A stretch of DNA of 64,000 nucleotides, taken from the NCBI GenBank assembly GCA_002914805.1, contig JXTB01000177.1, forward strand, positions 566,981 to 630,980, in the 5' to 3' direction. A model generated the notes under the pieces. The model saw only the letters and a list, made by a program, of their open reading frames with translations, searched no databases and was not told the DNA's origin. Below, one piece after another: positions 12,129-25,085 of this stretch. Each line of letters begins with the position of its first letter. Position 1 is the stretch's first letter. The DNA is from Parasponia andersonii (Eukaryota; Streptophyta; Magnoliopsida; Rosales; Cannabaceae). The position numbers and the translations under genes are program-made.

Positions 12129-15100
12129 ATGGAACTCAGAACAACAACGACGTCGACAACAGCAACATGCAGCAAATATTGCACGTCGGACAGCAATCAC
12201 CGGCCGCCGGAAAGGATGTACTGCCATTGCTCGAGGTGCGAAACCGGAAGTAACTATGTTTGTTCAAAAGGATTTCATAGCTATTGTGAGAGACACTCCG
12301 ATCTTTTTCGAGTAGTGAAAGATTTCATTTCGAAGTTTAAACATATGGATCGGCCAACAGACGTGAACTCTTACAGTTCATTGAATACTAAGCCATCTCC
12401 AGCCGAGATGCTGTCCGCTAGACGGTGGAACAAGCGTGCCCTTCTGTGCGGCGTGACTTATAAGCGGAAATACACGCTCAAAGGAACAGTCAATGACGTT
12501 AAGGACATGAGGGAGCTGTTGATTAAGCAATACAATTATCCTCCTCACTGTATTCGTGTGCTCACAGGTGCGTTTACGTGATCTCATATATGGGATTAAC
12601 ACTAATATTAGAGCTTGATGATCATCATATCCTTTTAATTTGTTATTTTTATCATGCGTATATAATAGTTCTGAGATATATTCTTTTTCCTTTTTTGATT
12701 CTTTTAAAATTAAAACTAAACTTTATCTCTATCTATGTGATTTTCTGGGGAATTAAATTTTAAGAGTTATGCTAGCTTAATTATCCTTAGAGGATAGATG
12801 CATATGGGCTGTGCAGAAAAGTGCTTTTTTTTTTTAAGCAGGTGTAACATTTTATTCAGTAGTACTGTCTAGCTAGTTTCACAGAATGTTTAAAATGAAA
12901 CAATAGAGCAATGAAGGTCAAAGATGATCTGGTAAGATAACGTACTTTATTCGGTAGAAAAAACATGCTTTACATAAAGGATATGGCTTTACATTCCTTT
13001 TACATTCTCTTAATATAAATGATATTAATCATGTCACTACCGAAACTTTTAATGATGCATACGCTTTATTCCCCATCTTGTCTTTTCTTTTTCCTTATTG
13101 GATAATGATGAGACTTAATTAATCTGTTCGTCACTACGAAGAAGTCTCGCTTTTTATTGGTCTCTAAAATTTGAAATTAATTTATTGTTTTTTCTGATCA
13201 ACTTAAATTTATATTGTTGTCCGTCAAATCATCTACTTGTTCCATTAAATATCTCTAAGGATGCAGTTGTAATTTTATATAAGAATAATTACTAGTGTTA
13301 ACTTTCTAATTTTTGAAAAGTTTTAGTCAATTGCATTAAAGATTGAACGGAAAATTCTAAAAGTAACTACTTTGTAACGTTTTACAAAATATACAGAGGC
13401 CATGAACTTAAGTCAGACAAAGACCAGTTTTGCGACACTTCCTGCCGGGACCAACGTAAGATTATATAACGACCATCTCTTAAGATTAAATAATAAAGTT
13501 TTTTTTATCGCAAACTTATACTTAGTCTTGTAGTAATCACACTTTCTTTTAATATAGAAGATTCATCCTTATTCTCAAAGTCAAAATAATAATAATAATA
13601 ATAATAGAATTTTTCCTCACTTTTATTTTCTAATAGAAAACTAACTTGGATATGGAGAATTATAAGGAAAGTCTAGATACATTCATACTTCTATTTCAGA
13701 TATATGGTGTGTTTTATTTCTTAATTTGTATGGATTTTTTTTCTTTAATAATATTTTAGGATTTAAGGGAAGCATAGAATAATCATGCAGGAAACAGATG
13801 AAATATTTTTAACAAAAGGAAATTACTCTGGCATAGGATCATCCCACAAAGGAAACAGAAGAACGAACAAAAGAAGAAACTCTAAAGGAGTATCCATAAG
13901 ATGTGGTAACAGCTAGGGAGCTTGGACATGGGTTGAATTCATGCATATTTGAATGTTTTCTCCTATTCCAAGACTCTTGAAAAAACTAGTACGAGGACAG
14001 TACCTACGTCGCATACAAATATTTCCTTTTTGGGTTTTACAAGCTTGCTTTACTCATCACAAGGACAGATAGTGTTAAAAATTTAAATCAAGAGGAATCT
14101 TTTGCTGTCTTGCAAATTATAACTAGCAAACAAATCCAATAATTTTTTAATGTGTTTCCTCCTTTCTTTGTCGAATAATGTCACTAATGGTACCAGCGGC
14201 ATATTTCAAACTCAATTTTCTTAGTCTTTAACCGTTGCCATAGTACATGATGCCGTATTCTTGTTACAAAAATTAATAAATAAATAAACATACAAGATGC
14301 TGCCTGGTTTAGTTTGCAAACATCTTATTTCATTTTCAAGCTAATTCGCTTTTCAATGAATTTACAAATGATTACTTACATGGTATTATATTCATGTGTA
14401 AAATAAATTGTACATGAAGAATTCGAGCCAGAAAAGGAATTTCACCCAACCAAGAAGAATATTGAAAACTCGTTGAAATGGCTTGTAGAGGGCTGCCAGT
14501 TTGGAGACTCGCTAGTGTTCTATTTCTCGGGACATGGCTTACGACAGCCAGATTTCAAAAATGACGAGGTTGACGGTTTCGACGAGACTATTTGCCCAGT
14601 AGATTTCATGGAACAAGGCATGATCTTCGATAATGATATAAATATCACCATTGTTAGGCCACTCGTGGAAGGTGTGATACTTCATGCCATCGTTGATGCT
14701 TGCCATAGTGGCACAATCCTCGATCTACAGTTTGTCTATGACCATAAAAAGTGAGTGTATTTGGTTCAATCTCTATTCGCAATATTGTTAAGTACATTTT
14801 AAATAGTTATTATTTTTCGTGAATTTCTTTACCATAATCAAATATTTTCTTAACAATTTATTTTGAAAAAACTCTTTATAAACACCAAGATTATGTTTTG
14901 GGAAGTCGTTCTCACTTTAATATATTTGTTTTTTCGGTTGTTGGTATCTTCTTCATGTGTAGTAAGCGATGGGAAGATCATACCCCTCGTTCAGGGGCGC
15001 GGAAAACCACTAGTGGCGGATTGGCTATTTGTATTAGTGCTTGTGAAGATCATCAATTGGCTGCCGATACTACTGTAAGGGATTGCTGGTTACTTCAACA

Positions 15101-17231
15101 TTAATTGTTAGGGAAATAAAAATTAAAATTAATGTGACGAATTTTTATATAGACTTTATTGTTAAAAAGAATTGACTTTCATTAAAAGAAATAAACATGT
15201 AGTAGTCGGGATATACTAAAACGTGTTCGGAAACTGTTCAACCTAAACTTGATGTGAGATAAGAAAATGCCAAATAATCCTCTTACAAATGAGGCTTAAA
15301 GTTCCAAGAAAAACCTTTGAATAATTTTTTTTTGTTTTCCGCTTTCTTTGTCTTTTTTTCCTCTCTATGTAAACTGCAGAATTAGGGTTTATAAATTATA
15401 CACTTTTATTTTCTTCCGCTTTCTTTGTCTTTTTTTCCTCTCTATGTAAACTGCAGAATTAGGGTTTATAAATTATACACTTTTATTTTCTGTCTTCTAT
15501 TCAAATAAACTACAGAATTTGGGTTTATAAATTATACACTTTTATTTTCTGTCTTCTATTCAAATAAACAAAAATTTTCTGTCTACTATTCAAATAAACA
15601 AAATTTACAAATTTTTTTTGGAAAACATGCTTGGTAACATTGTTTTTGTTTTCTATTTGTAAACAAATTATTTTTTAAAATCATGGAAGTTAGAATTTTT
15701 TTCACTTCCATTTTTTTAAAAACTAAAAGTAAACCCAGAGGTGGTAGTTTTGTAAATAAAATTTCTAAAAGTGATATTTTCTAAACATAATTTCGGAAGT
15801 ACTAATTTTATAAATGGTATTTTTCTTAAACAAATTAAAATGACATTAGTTGAATAAATTCGTTGGTATTTTTCTAACTAATTACTCTAGTTACCAAGGA
15901 TGCTTGTTTTTCTGTTTTTAAAATTTAAAAGTGATTTGGTATGGTATCAAATAAGTTTCTAATTTTTAAAACTTCAATACATGAACAAGTTTTTTGTATT
16001 TGTTTTCAATTTTATAAAAATTGAAAGTTTATCCAAGAATGACCTTAGCTAATAAGATTAGAAACAAAAATGAAATATTCACTGTTAGAAGCGATTACCT
16101 ACCAGACACAAGTTTTTCGACATAATAATCTATATACGTTTTAATTTATTATTTAATATTAGTTAATTAAAATTCAGATTCTCTTTTTTCAGTTTATTTT
16201 TCCTAGTACTACTAGTTAGTGATTTTTTATTTGATATGTATAATTTGTAGGCTTTCACTGGGAAGACAATGAATGGTGCTTCGACATACATATTCATTGA
16301 TTTAGTAAAGAGATATCCCAACCTAACATACGGAGAACTGGTGGATTTATTGTCCGACACCTTCGAAGAGAATGCAGCTAATAACCAAGTTAAATGTCTT
16401 AATTCGAGGAGATTAGCGAGACTGTTCAGGCACAGAATCAGTCAGGTTTGATTAATAGCCTCCTGAATATTATTATTAATGCACGATATATGTTCTTAAG
16501 TTAACCGTTTCTTCCTTTTTGCATATATATATATATATATATATATAGAGGTTGCTAATCCAATAAGTATTTTTTTTTTTAGCTATAGATAGGTATTTTT
16601 TTTTAGCCGTTGGATCACCATCTAATGGTGATCCAATGACTATAATAAAATGCATGAAAAGACGTGCATCATTAATGTCCTTTCTCTCTCTTACATTTTA
16701 CAATAAAAAAATATGCATGCTAAATTTTCATTGGCCAAATTGATACCTATGCATAGGTAAAAAAAAAAAAAATTAGTGCCCATATATATATATATATATA
16801 TTTGATAACTACACATGCAAGAAAAATGAGTTTTAGAATTAGTGAAAGTTCTCTATCTCAAAATTTGGGAGATAAAAGTTGCACCAATGAACTATCATGT
16901 CCTTTAAGAACTTAGTATGCGGTATAACTATAGAAACAAAACTAAATTCTTTTTTACTTTCTTTTTTATTTTTATTTTTTGAGTGTCTTTCAGTGAAGGA
17001 TAATTGGTGTTCCCTTTCTAACAAAGATTCCTACAAAGAGAGTACAACAAAATTCTGTTTATTAACATCGAAATTAATTAATTGCGGTATATATATATGT
17101 AACATCACTTTTTTATTTTGATGTTTAACAATTAGAAGTTGAAATTAAGTTTTCATTTATACATGTTGCAGAAGCCATTGCTCTCATCATCAGCAGAGTT
17201 CGACATTTACTCAAGAAAATTTTCCCTTTAA
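12129..17231 (+). CDS. Type I metacaspase A (AtMC1/AtMC3-like), five exons
   Basis: Predicted Ca2+-dependent cysteine protease cleaving after Arg or Lys, of the family acting in plant cell death and stress responses. Exons by GT-AG junctions: 12129-12567, 14420-14750, 14963-15074, 16251-16445 and 17172-17231, giving 1137 nt or 378 residues (AtMC1 and AtMC3 are about 360-370). The intron 1 acceptor is weak. The N-terminus is Cys-rich (C32, C34, C37, C45, C53) rather than a regular LSD1 finger. The peptidase C14 fold starts at about residue 100 (KRALLCGVTY). The catalytic pair is His185 in SGHG and Cys241 in DACHSG. Asp239 and Asp248 are kept, but the usual Asp-Asp pair is Asp217-Asn218. The C-terminus is the family-typical FDIYSRKFSL. 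Met30 (12216) is an alternative start that fits the TATA box better and gives 349 residues. All exons are open, so it is probably functional. Confidence 0.88.
12568..14419 (+). other. Intron 1 of metacaspase A
   Basis: 1852 bp in phase 1, donor GTGCGT and acceptor 'catgaag'. It contains a short (AAT)n microsatellite near 13586-13608. I see no mobile element or nested gene in it. Confidence 0.75.
15338..15604 (+). repeat. 77-bp tandem repeat in intron 3 of metacaspase A
   Basis: Two nearly perfect 77-bp units start at 15339 and 15416, each with 'ctctctatgtaaactgcag' and 'agggtttataaattatacac'. A shorter third unit (period 59) and a tail of 'ttctattcaaataaac' units follow. It lies in the 1176-bp intron 3 (15075-16250) and does not touch the splice sites. 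Confidence 0.9.
16547..16785. mobile_element. Candidate miniature inverted-repeat element in intron 4 of metacaspase A
   Basis: A block of about 240 bp flanked by (AT)n tracts. The outer parts form an imperfect inverted repeat: 'ttttttttagctatagataggtat' near 16570-16595 faces 'atacctatgcataggtaaaaaaa' near 16743-16765. An inner palindrome (gttggatcaccat / atggtgatccaa) sits at 16612-16638. It has no coding capacity. The class is not determined and the AT flanks hide any target duplication. Confidence 0.45.
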
Positions 17232-17899
17232 TGGTTCTGTACTGCATGGTGCATTTCAATCAAGAGTGAAGGCTAGCTATCTACCAAGAGTACTACGTTG
17301 GGGTTTTTATATCTAAGATGGTCTCTATTGCACTTTAAGTATATGAATTATAACTAAAATAATATATATTCAATCAGGCTTTTGTTTCCTCTTTCGATTT
17401 GTACTCTTTTTTTTTTTTTTCAGGTGTACGAAACTCCCTTAAGCATGCAGGAGAGATCCAATTCATAATGGAACTCAAATAATATATAGTACAAATGTTA
17501 TGTACTACTTCTATTGTACTAGCAATACTAATGATGAAATAATAGCAATATATGTACTACGTTGCTATTAAAGCATTTAATGATGCCGATTTGACTAGGA
17601 CTTTACAGTCTCATATATGTTAATTCCTCCAAATGTTCGAGATGTTCTAGGAAGTCAATCTCGAACTTAACAGGTAGATAAATCTTAGCACATGTACATA
17701 TTTATATCAAAGAATTCACAAAATGAATCACATCAGGAAATTACTTTTAATTCGATTTTTTGAAGAAACTTGAAAAAAAGAGTTTAATCAGTGTACTTGG
17801 AAAATGGGTACTTACATCTAGTGGTATATTAAGATACTCGTAATGAAAAATGAACTCATCTTTAAATATTATCAAAACTAACTTTTATTACTATGTTAC
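17232..17899 (+). other. Downstream flank of metacaspase A
   Basis: 3' untranslated region and intergenic sequence. 'gatgaaataatagcaata' near 17533-17550 could serve in polyadenylation. No other gene is seen before the long LTR at 17900. Confidence 0.45.
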
Positions 17900-20010
17900 T
17901 GTCATGACCTGAATTCGGGACTAGTGCAAAAGAAGAATTTCAGATAGAAAATTCTTTGATTTATTTAAAAAACATCTTAAAAGTTTCAGTTTCATAAAAT
18001 AGTTCGTTTAAAAAGATATTTGGAATTTTATCCCATGAATCTCTCATATAGTTCGTATAAACTATTAAACATAGAATAAATAAATATAATTAAAAAATAT
18101 AATTCGAAATAAAATTCAAGCATCATCATCATCTATAACAAAGATTAAATATCAATATAGCATATATACATTCACATAAATAACAGAAAGTAGTAATCTT
18201 GGTTCAATGCTAATACGAAACCCAAACGGTCCGAATATCACAACGACACACTTCAAGCATTACCAAGATAGCAAACTATAGTCAAGATAGTCTCCTCAAT
18301 CCTCTTGATCACCAAGATTGCACTGGACACCACCTGAGTAGAAAGGTATTAGACTAAATCTAAACTTCTGCAAAGTTAGATTAAATCTAAAACATACACA
18401 CACATATATAATCCAAACCAAAAATCTATATATATAAAATAGTGTAATAAAAACCATCAATCTATATGCACATGACACAAATCAACTTACATCCACGAGC
18501 TCTCATCTTCTCATCTGTAGAGACCCAAGATGATGGCACTAAGTGTACCTAACAGCCTGCTTGATACCTAAGTCCATATTCGGAGGGGACACCCATGTGT
18601 TGCTTACCAAACCTGGAAGGACAACCGAATTTTCTATACCTACCAAATGGGAAGGTAATCAGAAATAACGTACCTCACGCCAGTTTACAGACTCCATACC
18701 AACGATGGGGCACACACCACCATATTGTAAATCTTCGATGCTAACACGGTGCTCATATTTGTTCCCATGACACATACAATACAAAATTAAAATGAGAAAA
18801 TAATCGTGCTCTAGCTTTTTGATAAATATGCATAATAAATTTTTACAGAAAAATGGGTAGTATAATGACCCTATTTTTTATATACCTAAAATAACATATA
18901 CTCAACAAATTCCCAGAGCAATATAGTAAATATCATACAATCAGATTCCATCACATATATTTAAAATAGTTCGAAACTACTTTTGTTCTCATATGTTGCA
19001 GAAAATAAGTTTTATTCAAAAATGGTATAAAGCAAAAGTAACTAAATTCCTATCTCACTAAAATAATGATACCATACTATTAAATCCTCAAGGTGTCGTT
19101 AGACGATCATACGGAGGGTCGAGAACTAATTCTAAGTCCTCGAGCACTCTCTTGTAAGAACCCAACTTCTCAATGGAGCTTCAAATCCTTAAATGGACCT
19201 CTTCACCGAATTCCTAGCACACAAACTAGCTATGTTAGATATATAACTCATCCAATTTGGGTCAAGGCCCACACCGGACCAGTGACATGTAAAACGAGGC
19301 AAAAACTTAGTCGTCTGATCTCATTTTTCGTGCCAGTCACCAAATAAGATAATATATATATACATCAAATTTCTCTCCTTTCTGAGTACATTCCAAAAAT
19401 GACATCAAAAACACCATCTAACAGCCAGTTTAAAAAGTCAAACTTAAAGATTAAAATGGCCCAAAATGACAACTTTTGATTCGGGAAAAAATGAGATTGT
19501 GAAATATATACCTTGATGATCCATTTGATGATACGAATCCAACGAGCCTGGTTTGAGGTCAAACGGTGGCTAGAATAATTGTTGGTGACCAAAATCGTCT
19601 GCAGCTTCTCGAGCTCCTCACCAATGTTTGGCAGCTGTAATGGCTATGAGAGCTAGGCAACAGGTTGTTGGCACCACGACAAAGCTTCGGTAGGGGTCCC
19701 CATGGCTGGATGATGACCGATGGATGGCACCTAGGTTTCTTAGTCCTTCCATGGCTTTGTCAGGAGAGAAATAGAGAGAGAATAAGGGACGAGGAGGGTG
19801 AAGGAATATATGAGGGGGAAGCCCTTCTGACATTTGCATGGGACTGTGCAATTTTTTCCAAAATTATAAAATAGTATCTCAACTTTCAAATCCTTTCATT
19901 TTAGTCCTCCATAGAAATTGCACTTTAGTTCCTGCATCTTAAAACTTTTGCAACTTAGTACCTCTAATATTAAATCCAAAATTTAACAAAATGATGAAAA
20001 TACCCTTTGA
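17900..20010 (-). repeat. Long gypsy-type LTR, family A, copy A1
   Basis: About 2.1 kb, starting TGTCATGACC on the plus strand and followed on its right by the tail of a minus-strand gypsy pol. It is the 3' LTR of an element lying on the minus strand. The same start and the same following pol tail occur at 57617-60480. Small open frames inside it (19093-19347, 19365-19592 and 19618-19874) match no protein I know and are regarded as chance. Confidence 0.7.
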
Positions 20011-20039
20011 AAATATAGAGTTTTACATTCTCTCCGTCT

Positions 20040-20935
20040 TTTAAGAATTTCATCCTGAAATTCAAATACAAATCAAGATTTACATCACAATAAAATTTCT
20101 AACTGAAAGTTAAACAAATGAGGGTACTTCTCGAACATCTCCATCTCGAGTTCCAAAGTAGCCTCATCTTCCTTGTGATGTTTCCAAAGTACCTTGATAA
20201 GTGGCATCTCTCTATTGTGAAGCACCATTAACTCTTTGGCCAACAAATGAACAGGCTGCTCTTCATAAGACACATCTTCTTAGATCGGTACATGCATATA
20301 TAGAACAATATGAGATGCGTCTGATGTGTACTTCTTCAATATTGATAGATGAAATATATTATGAACGTGACCCAACTGTGCAGGTAGATTTAAACAATAC
20401 GCCACTAATCCAATTCTCCTAGTGATCTTGAAGGGACTAATATATCTTGGAGCAACTTACCCTTCACTCCAAACCTTGTAATACCACGCTCTAGAGTCAC
20501 TTTTAAGAATACGAAATCACCAGTATCAAACTCTATCTCGTGCCTCTTAGGGTTAGCATAATTCTTCTAGTGGCTTTGAATCTCCTTGAGTCTCTCTTAG
20601 ATGCCCTTGATCTTTGCAGCATTCGCCTTAATCAATTCAGGTCCAAGAATAGCATGGTCTTCAAGTTCTACCTAACACAAAGGCGATCTACACAGCCTCC
20701 CATATAACATCTCATATAGAGCCACACCTACACTTTCTTGGTAATTGTTATTATAAGCAAATTCAACCAAAGGAAGATGATCATCCTAGTTTCCACCAAA
20801 GTTCAGTATACAATAATGTTGCATATCCTCAAGAATCTGAATAGTCCTTTCAGACTACTCATTTGTCTCAGGATGATAAGTTGTACTGATAACCAACTGT
20901 GTACCAAGCATTTTCTGTAAGGCCCTCTAGCTTCT
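20040..20935 (-). mobile_element. Ty3/gypsy integrase-end fragment (fossil)
   Basis: On the minus strand this encodes recognisable remains of the C-terminal part of a gypsy integrase. From about 20930 downward come the sequence resembling YHPETN...SERTIQIL and a FAYNN-like stretch. The chromodomain-like end (resembling HHKEDEATLELEMEMFEKYP) is at about 20085-20273. It directly adjoins LTR A1. It is broken in several places and the rest of pol and gag is absent. Confidence 0.75.
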
Positions 20936-21789
20936 AGTTTGATCGAATAACTTTCTAAAATTCCACTTTGATCACAGTTTTTAAAAGATTCTATCTATTT
21001 AGTCCCTTTTTGTTAAAAAGTAATTACAATTTAACCTCAAATAAACCTAGACTCAAATGTGTCTATATTCATTTCAGAATTAATTAATTAAATTCCCAAA
21101 AATTCAAAATTATAAGTTTGCCATTTGCCCCAAAGATACAATTTTGCCATTAAAATTTTTAAGGGGTTTTACATCATTCTCTCAAAAAAATTTCGTCCCA
21201 AAATTCAAACACAAAATTGGAAAATATGAGTAGTATAGAATAATTGCTTAAAGAAAAATGAACAATTAGTTATGGAGTGTAAGAGCTTAAAATCAAATAC
21301 TATTCAAAGTAAGGAGTGCAAAACATACACTATCTAACAGTTGTTAGATTTCTATCAGCATACTCATACCGCACGCAAGTATGAGATTAAGAGGTATCAA
21401 ACCTCTACATAAGAGATTAGAAATGATGAACCCAAGTCAGTAATTATTCACAGAAGTAGTAATGATAACCAGGAATAGGAGTCAAAAACACAAGACTTGT
21501 GTAACTAGAACAATGATTGTTAGATTCCAAAATAGTATAGCACGTCAAATGTCAAGTACATACAATACCATATCCAGATCATACCAGATCAATAATATTG
21601 GGACAATTCCACTTATGTGCAGCTAAACTTGGTCTTAAATAATCACTGAGTCAAAAAACTCAAATAGAATCCTTATTAACACATGATAATACTCAACAAG
21701 GTCTCGATTGGAAAGCAATTATATTCTTTTTACATGACACACAAGATAGACAAGTTTAGAGGTCAAAAAAGACAATAAGAATACAATAA
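20936..21789. other. Non-coding stretch with a further LTR-end remnant
   Basis: No gene. Sequence near 21110-21215 ('ccatttgccccaaag', then 'ggggttttacatcattctctc' and 'caaaattcaaacac') parallels the LTR-end and purine-tract junctions at 20000-20070 and 59960-60020, so another copy's edge is probably here. The remainder is unassigned. Confidence 0.4.
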
Positions 21790-24152
21790 CATAACTCATT
21801 TCCTATCCTTTATGACTAATAAAATCCATCATTTTCCCTTTCTTTCTCGCAAAGATCTCCAAACTCACCTTATTGTTACTGTTTATCCAAGACCAAATCA
21901 CTGCGCGCGCCACCCCATTCGCCTGCCCACCCAGACTAGGAGACAAGAACAAACGTTGGGTGCTACTGCTGTGAAATGTCACCTCTTGTTAGAGTTGGAG
22001 CCGTTCGAAAGTTCTGCCACTGCGCCAGTTTTTCGGTCACCGTTTCTCCATCTGGCCTCAGATAAACCCACCATCAGTGCAGTTCGTTTCGTCTCAATGC
22101 TACCTTTCTTTTCAGTCTCCCCATGGACTTTGACTCAACTCTGGTGAGAAGCTCGTTATTGTAGCAATATTTTAATATTAAATTTATGGTATTTTTATAA
22201 TTATTTCAAAAATGAATTATTTATCTCAAGAAAATTATAACATGTTAAAGAGGAGGTTGAAAAAAGAAAAATCATGATTTTGAAGTGTTGAAACAGTATC
22301 TAAAAGTATAGTAATTTTTTAATTGAAAAAATGGCATTTTTAAAATATTTTTCAAAATGTGATATTTTAATAATTTTTTGAATTTTAGCTTAATTAATGC
22401 TCAGGATCTCAAAACTGAGTTCTGACTTCGAATTTGGACCTAATAAGGTCAAGACATGAATTTGGATATAAAAACATCACTATATTTTGTAATGACACAA
22501 AAATCGAGAAAATGACCTGTGAATAGTATTGTTTTACGTGCCACGGTCCAGTCTTGTACCGAGACCTATTTTGACAGACTATATATCTAACCTAGCATTT
22601 TTGGGTGTCCTAAATTCTGTGGTGACCACCATTTTTCAATTTAAGATTCTTTTTGGAAATTCACTTTTTCAAGTGAACATGTTGGGGTCTAGAAATGACT
22701 GTGTGAATAACTAGATGACCAACAGAGGACTTTTCTAGCATCGTTATCACGGTATAACTACCATTTTGAGGTAAGAAATTCAATTGCCTCATTTTCTATT
22801 ACTTTTCATAAAAATTAGAATATGTTGAGAAAAGTAAAATTTTGTGATTTATTAAATTAAATTGTTTGAATAATTATTTTAGTGAACAATGAATTTTTGA
22901 AATATTATAGACGACTTTGGATATTTTACGTATGATTTTGTGTAAGTTTTATACTTGACATTCAATTAAACCAAAGGAATTGTACTGTCGAAATTTTTAG
23001 AGTACAAGATAGATTTTTATTTAAAAATTAGAGCATGTCTAGAGTATTACTACATAGTTGTTTATTCTACTTCTTGTATTGCATATACCATAGGATCATA
23101 CATAAGGTCCATCTTAGATATCACGGTATTGAGTAGGTGGCTAGTGTTCTTACCCTTACTGAGAGCCCGTAAATCCGCATAGAGCTTTTCTGATTTCCTT
23201 CATTCTTTAGGCTTAGATACATAGGTATCTCTCCGATTTCCTGAGATTAGGTATTAGGCAGAGAATACTCAGTACATGTAGTATGAGTTATTCTGGTTCG
23301 TGATGATAGGATATGAGCTCATGGGGTTGTTTGATTTATGATATGTGCACTATGGATTATTATCTAGTTTTACAATATGATTTGAATATGATTTCTGTTG
23401 AAGTTTTCAACTCGCTTTGATTTGATATGTTGTGAATTGTTTCTGAATAACTAACCACGGATATAAATTGATAAATGAATGTTTTTCCCAAAAAGGTAAT
23501 TGGGTATCCTATTGGGTATTTCATACTAACCCTTCTACTTCTTCCACTTTCACGTATCTGACGATTTGAGTTAGTTGTCTTGATAGATAGATAAGTCGTG
23601 CAGCTTGTTTATGCAGTCGTACTCTAAATCTTCAGTAGGTATTTATACTTTGTTACTTTTCTTTTATTGTTTATTTTGTTATCTTTCTTTCATTATTCAA
23701 TTATTTAGCCAAGATTAGTAAATCTACTAAGGGAATGTATGAGGACAATTTCGTTGTTAATTTGAGAACTTGGAATTCAAGTGATTTTATGTAACCTAGT
23801 TTGGACATTGAAGTAAAGATTTCAGTTGAACTCGATTTATCAAAATTTATGATTTCTTAACAAGTTTCCAAATGGGATAGTTGAAAACTTTCTTAAATTT
23901 TGATGAGTATTTTTCTCATGTAATTAAAGCTAATAAGAGTTTTAATAATTTCGGTATTTATAATAATTTGAGTACCAAAACAAGATTAAGATTAATAGAA
24001 AGTTTCATGGTTATAAAATTTGTTACTTTTGAGGACTAAAATAAAAATTTTAAGTATTAACATTTTTCTAAAATTTTGAAAAATTACTATCTACCATTAT
24101 TTTCGCATAAAATTACTAAAAATTACGATTTTAGAATTTCAGTCCTGACAGA
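21790..24152 (+). repeat. Long gypsy-type LTR, family A, copy A2
   Basis: Opposite in orientation to A1. The segment 22380-22830 matches the reverse complement of 58640-59100 in copy A5 (for example 'gcatttttgggtgtcctaaattc'), and it ends near 24152 in 'cctgaca', the complement of the family's TGTCACGACC start. No internal domains are attached, so it is a solo LTR or a fragment. A 111-residue frame at 21812-22147 falls in its left part and is not a gene. The left limit is uncertain. Confidence 0.6.
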
Positions 24153-25043
24153 GATACTCTCGATCTACTTGAGAAAACCAAAAAGATCTGCAACCCTTTG
24201 GATTTATCAAATAAAAGAATGTTATAGGGTATTCAAAAGTAGGTGTTGAATGCCTCAAAGTAGTGTCTGATTACCTCAATGTTATAGGGTAATCTGTGCG
24301 TGTCTTGCATGCGCGAAATGTAGTTTTTTGAAATTGATCTGATGGTCAATTTTGCGAGTTTTCCTTAGGCCGGTTTCAGTCATATGAGTGCTCTTCATCG
24401 TCTCCAAATATTTTCTTTAATTTTAATTGAATTGTTAAATGACTTTAATACCCTTTTTGCTCCCATTTTGCCCTTTCACATATTTTACTTACAAAATTAT
24501 TAAAAACAAAATAAAATAAACAGCAATGAAAATAAAATCAAAATAAATAATAATTAAAATTAATTTATTTAAATAAGACAAACAAAAATAAAACGCAATA
24601 TAAAGCACAAAATATCTCTATTTAAAGAGAGTTATCAATTCGCAAATGGAATATATATACTATGGATATATACATAGCTAGGTTGACCATAATATATATA
24701 TAAATATAAATATATACACTATCCAGCTCATAATACGCGACATTCTCTTTCTTCATCTTTTATCAAACATTTTAAATGAAATAGACAGTTTCCAATGTTA
24801 AATTTGAAGATATTATACACAAATTTTATTGTATATCTATGGTAATATATAGTATTTAATTTGCCGAACCAATTGATTAGTTGGAAAAAATTAAACACCA
24901 TAATAAATTGAAAAATTATCCAAATTATCCATAATTAAACCAGTATAAGCTTAATCAACAAAATCGTTAACAAGCCAGGATAAACTCTTCATTCAGAATG
25001 TTCGTCACTGCACATGGGCAGGTCTGAAGAACCATATCTGTAT
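24153..25043. other. Upstream region of metacaspase B
   Basis: AT-rich intergenic sequence with no gene seen. It separates the LTR A2 from the TATA-like element of gene B and probably contains that gene's promoter. Confidence 0.5.
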
Positions 25044-25051
25044 TATAAATA
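25044..25051 (+). promoter_or_regulatory. TATA box candidate of metacaspase B
   Basis: TATAAATA within 'attataaatag', identical over 11 bases to the TATA region of gene A. If it is used, transcription would begin near 25075-25085 and leave a leader of about 280 nt, which would include the short upstream frame at 25086. Confidence 0.45.
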
Positions 25052-25085
25052 GAGAAAATGTTCCATAGTCAGAAAAGGAGAAAAC

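Noticed and set aside
12067-12315. 82-residue frame overlapping exon 1 of metacaspase A in another frame
   Set aside because: Shadow of the real exon; Arg/Gln-rich with no family resemblance.
12129-17231. Metacaspase A as a pseudogene
   Set aside because: All five exons stay open with matching phases, the catalytic His and Cys are present, and the conserved C-terminus is intact. The odd prodomain and the Asp-to-Asn change do not prove loss of function.
21812-22147. 111-residue frame between the metacaspases
   Set aside because: Lies inside long LTR A2, whose counterpart in A5 does not preserve the frame.
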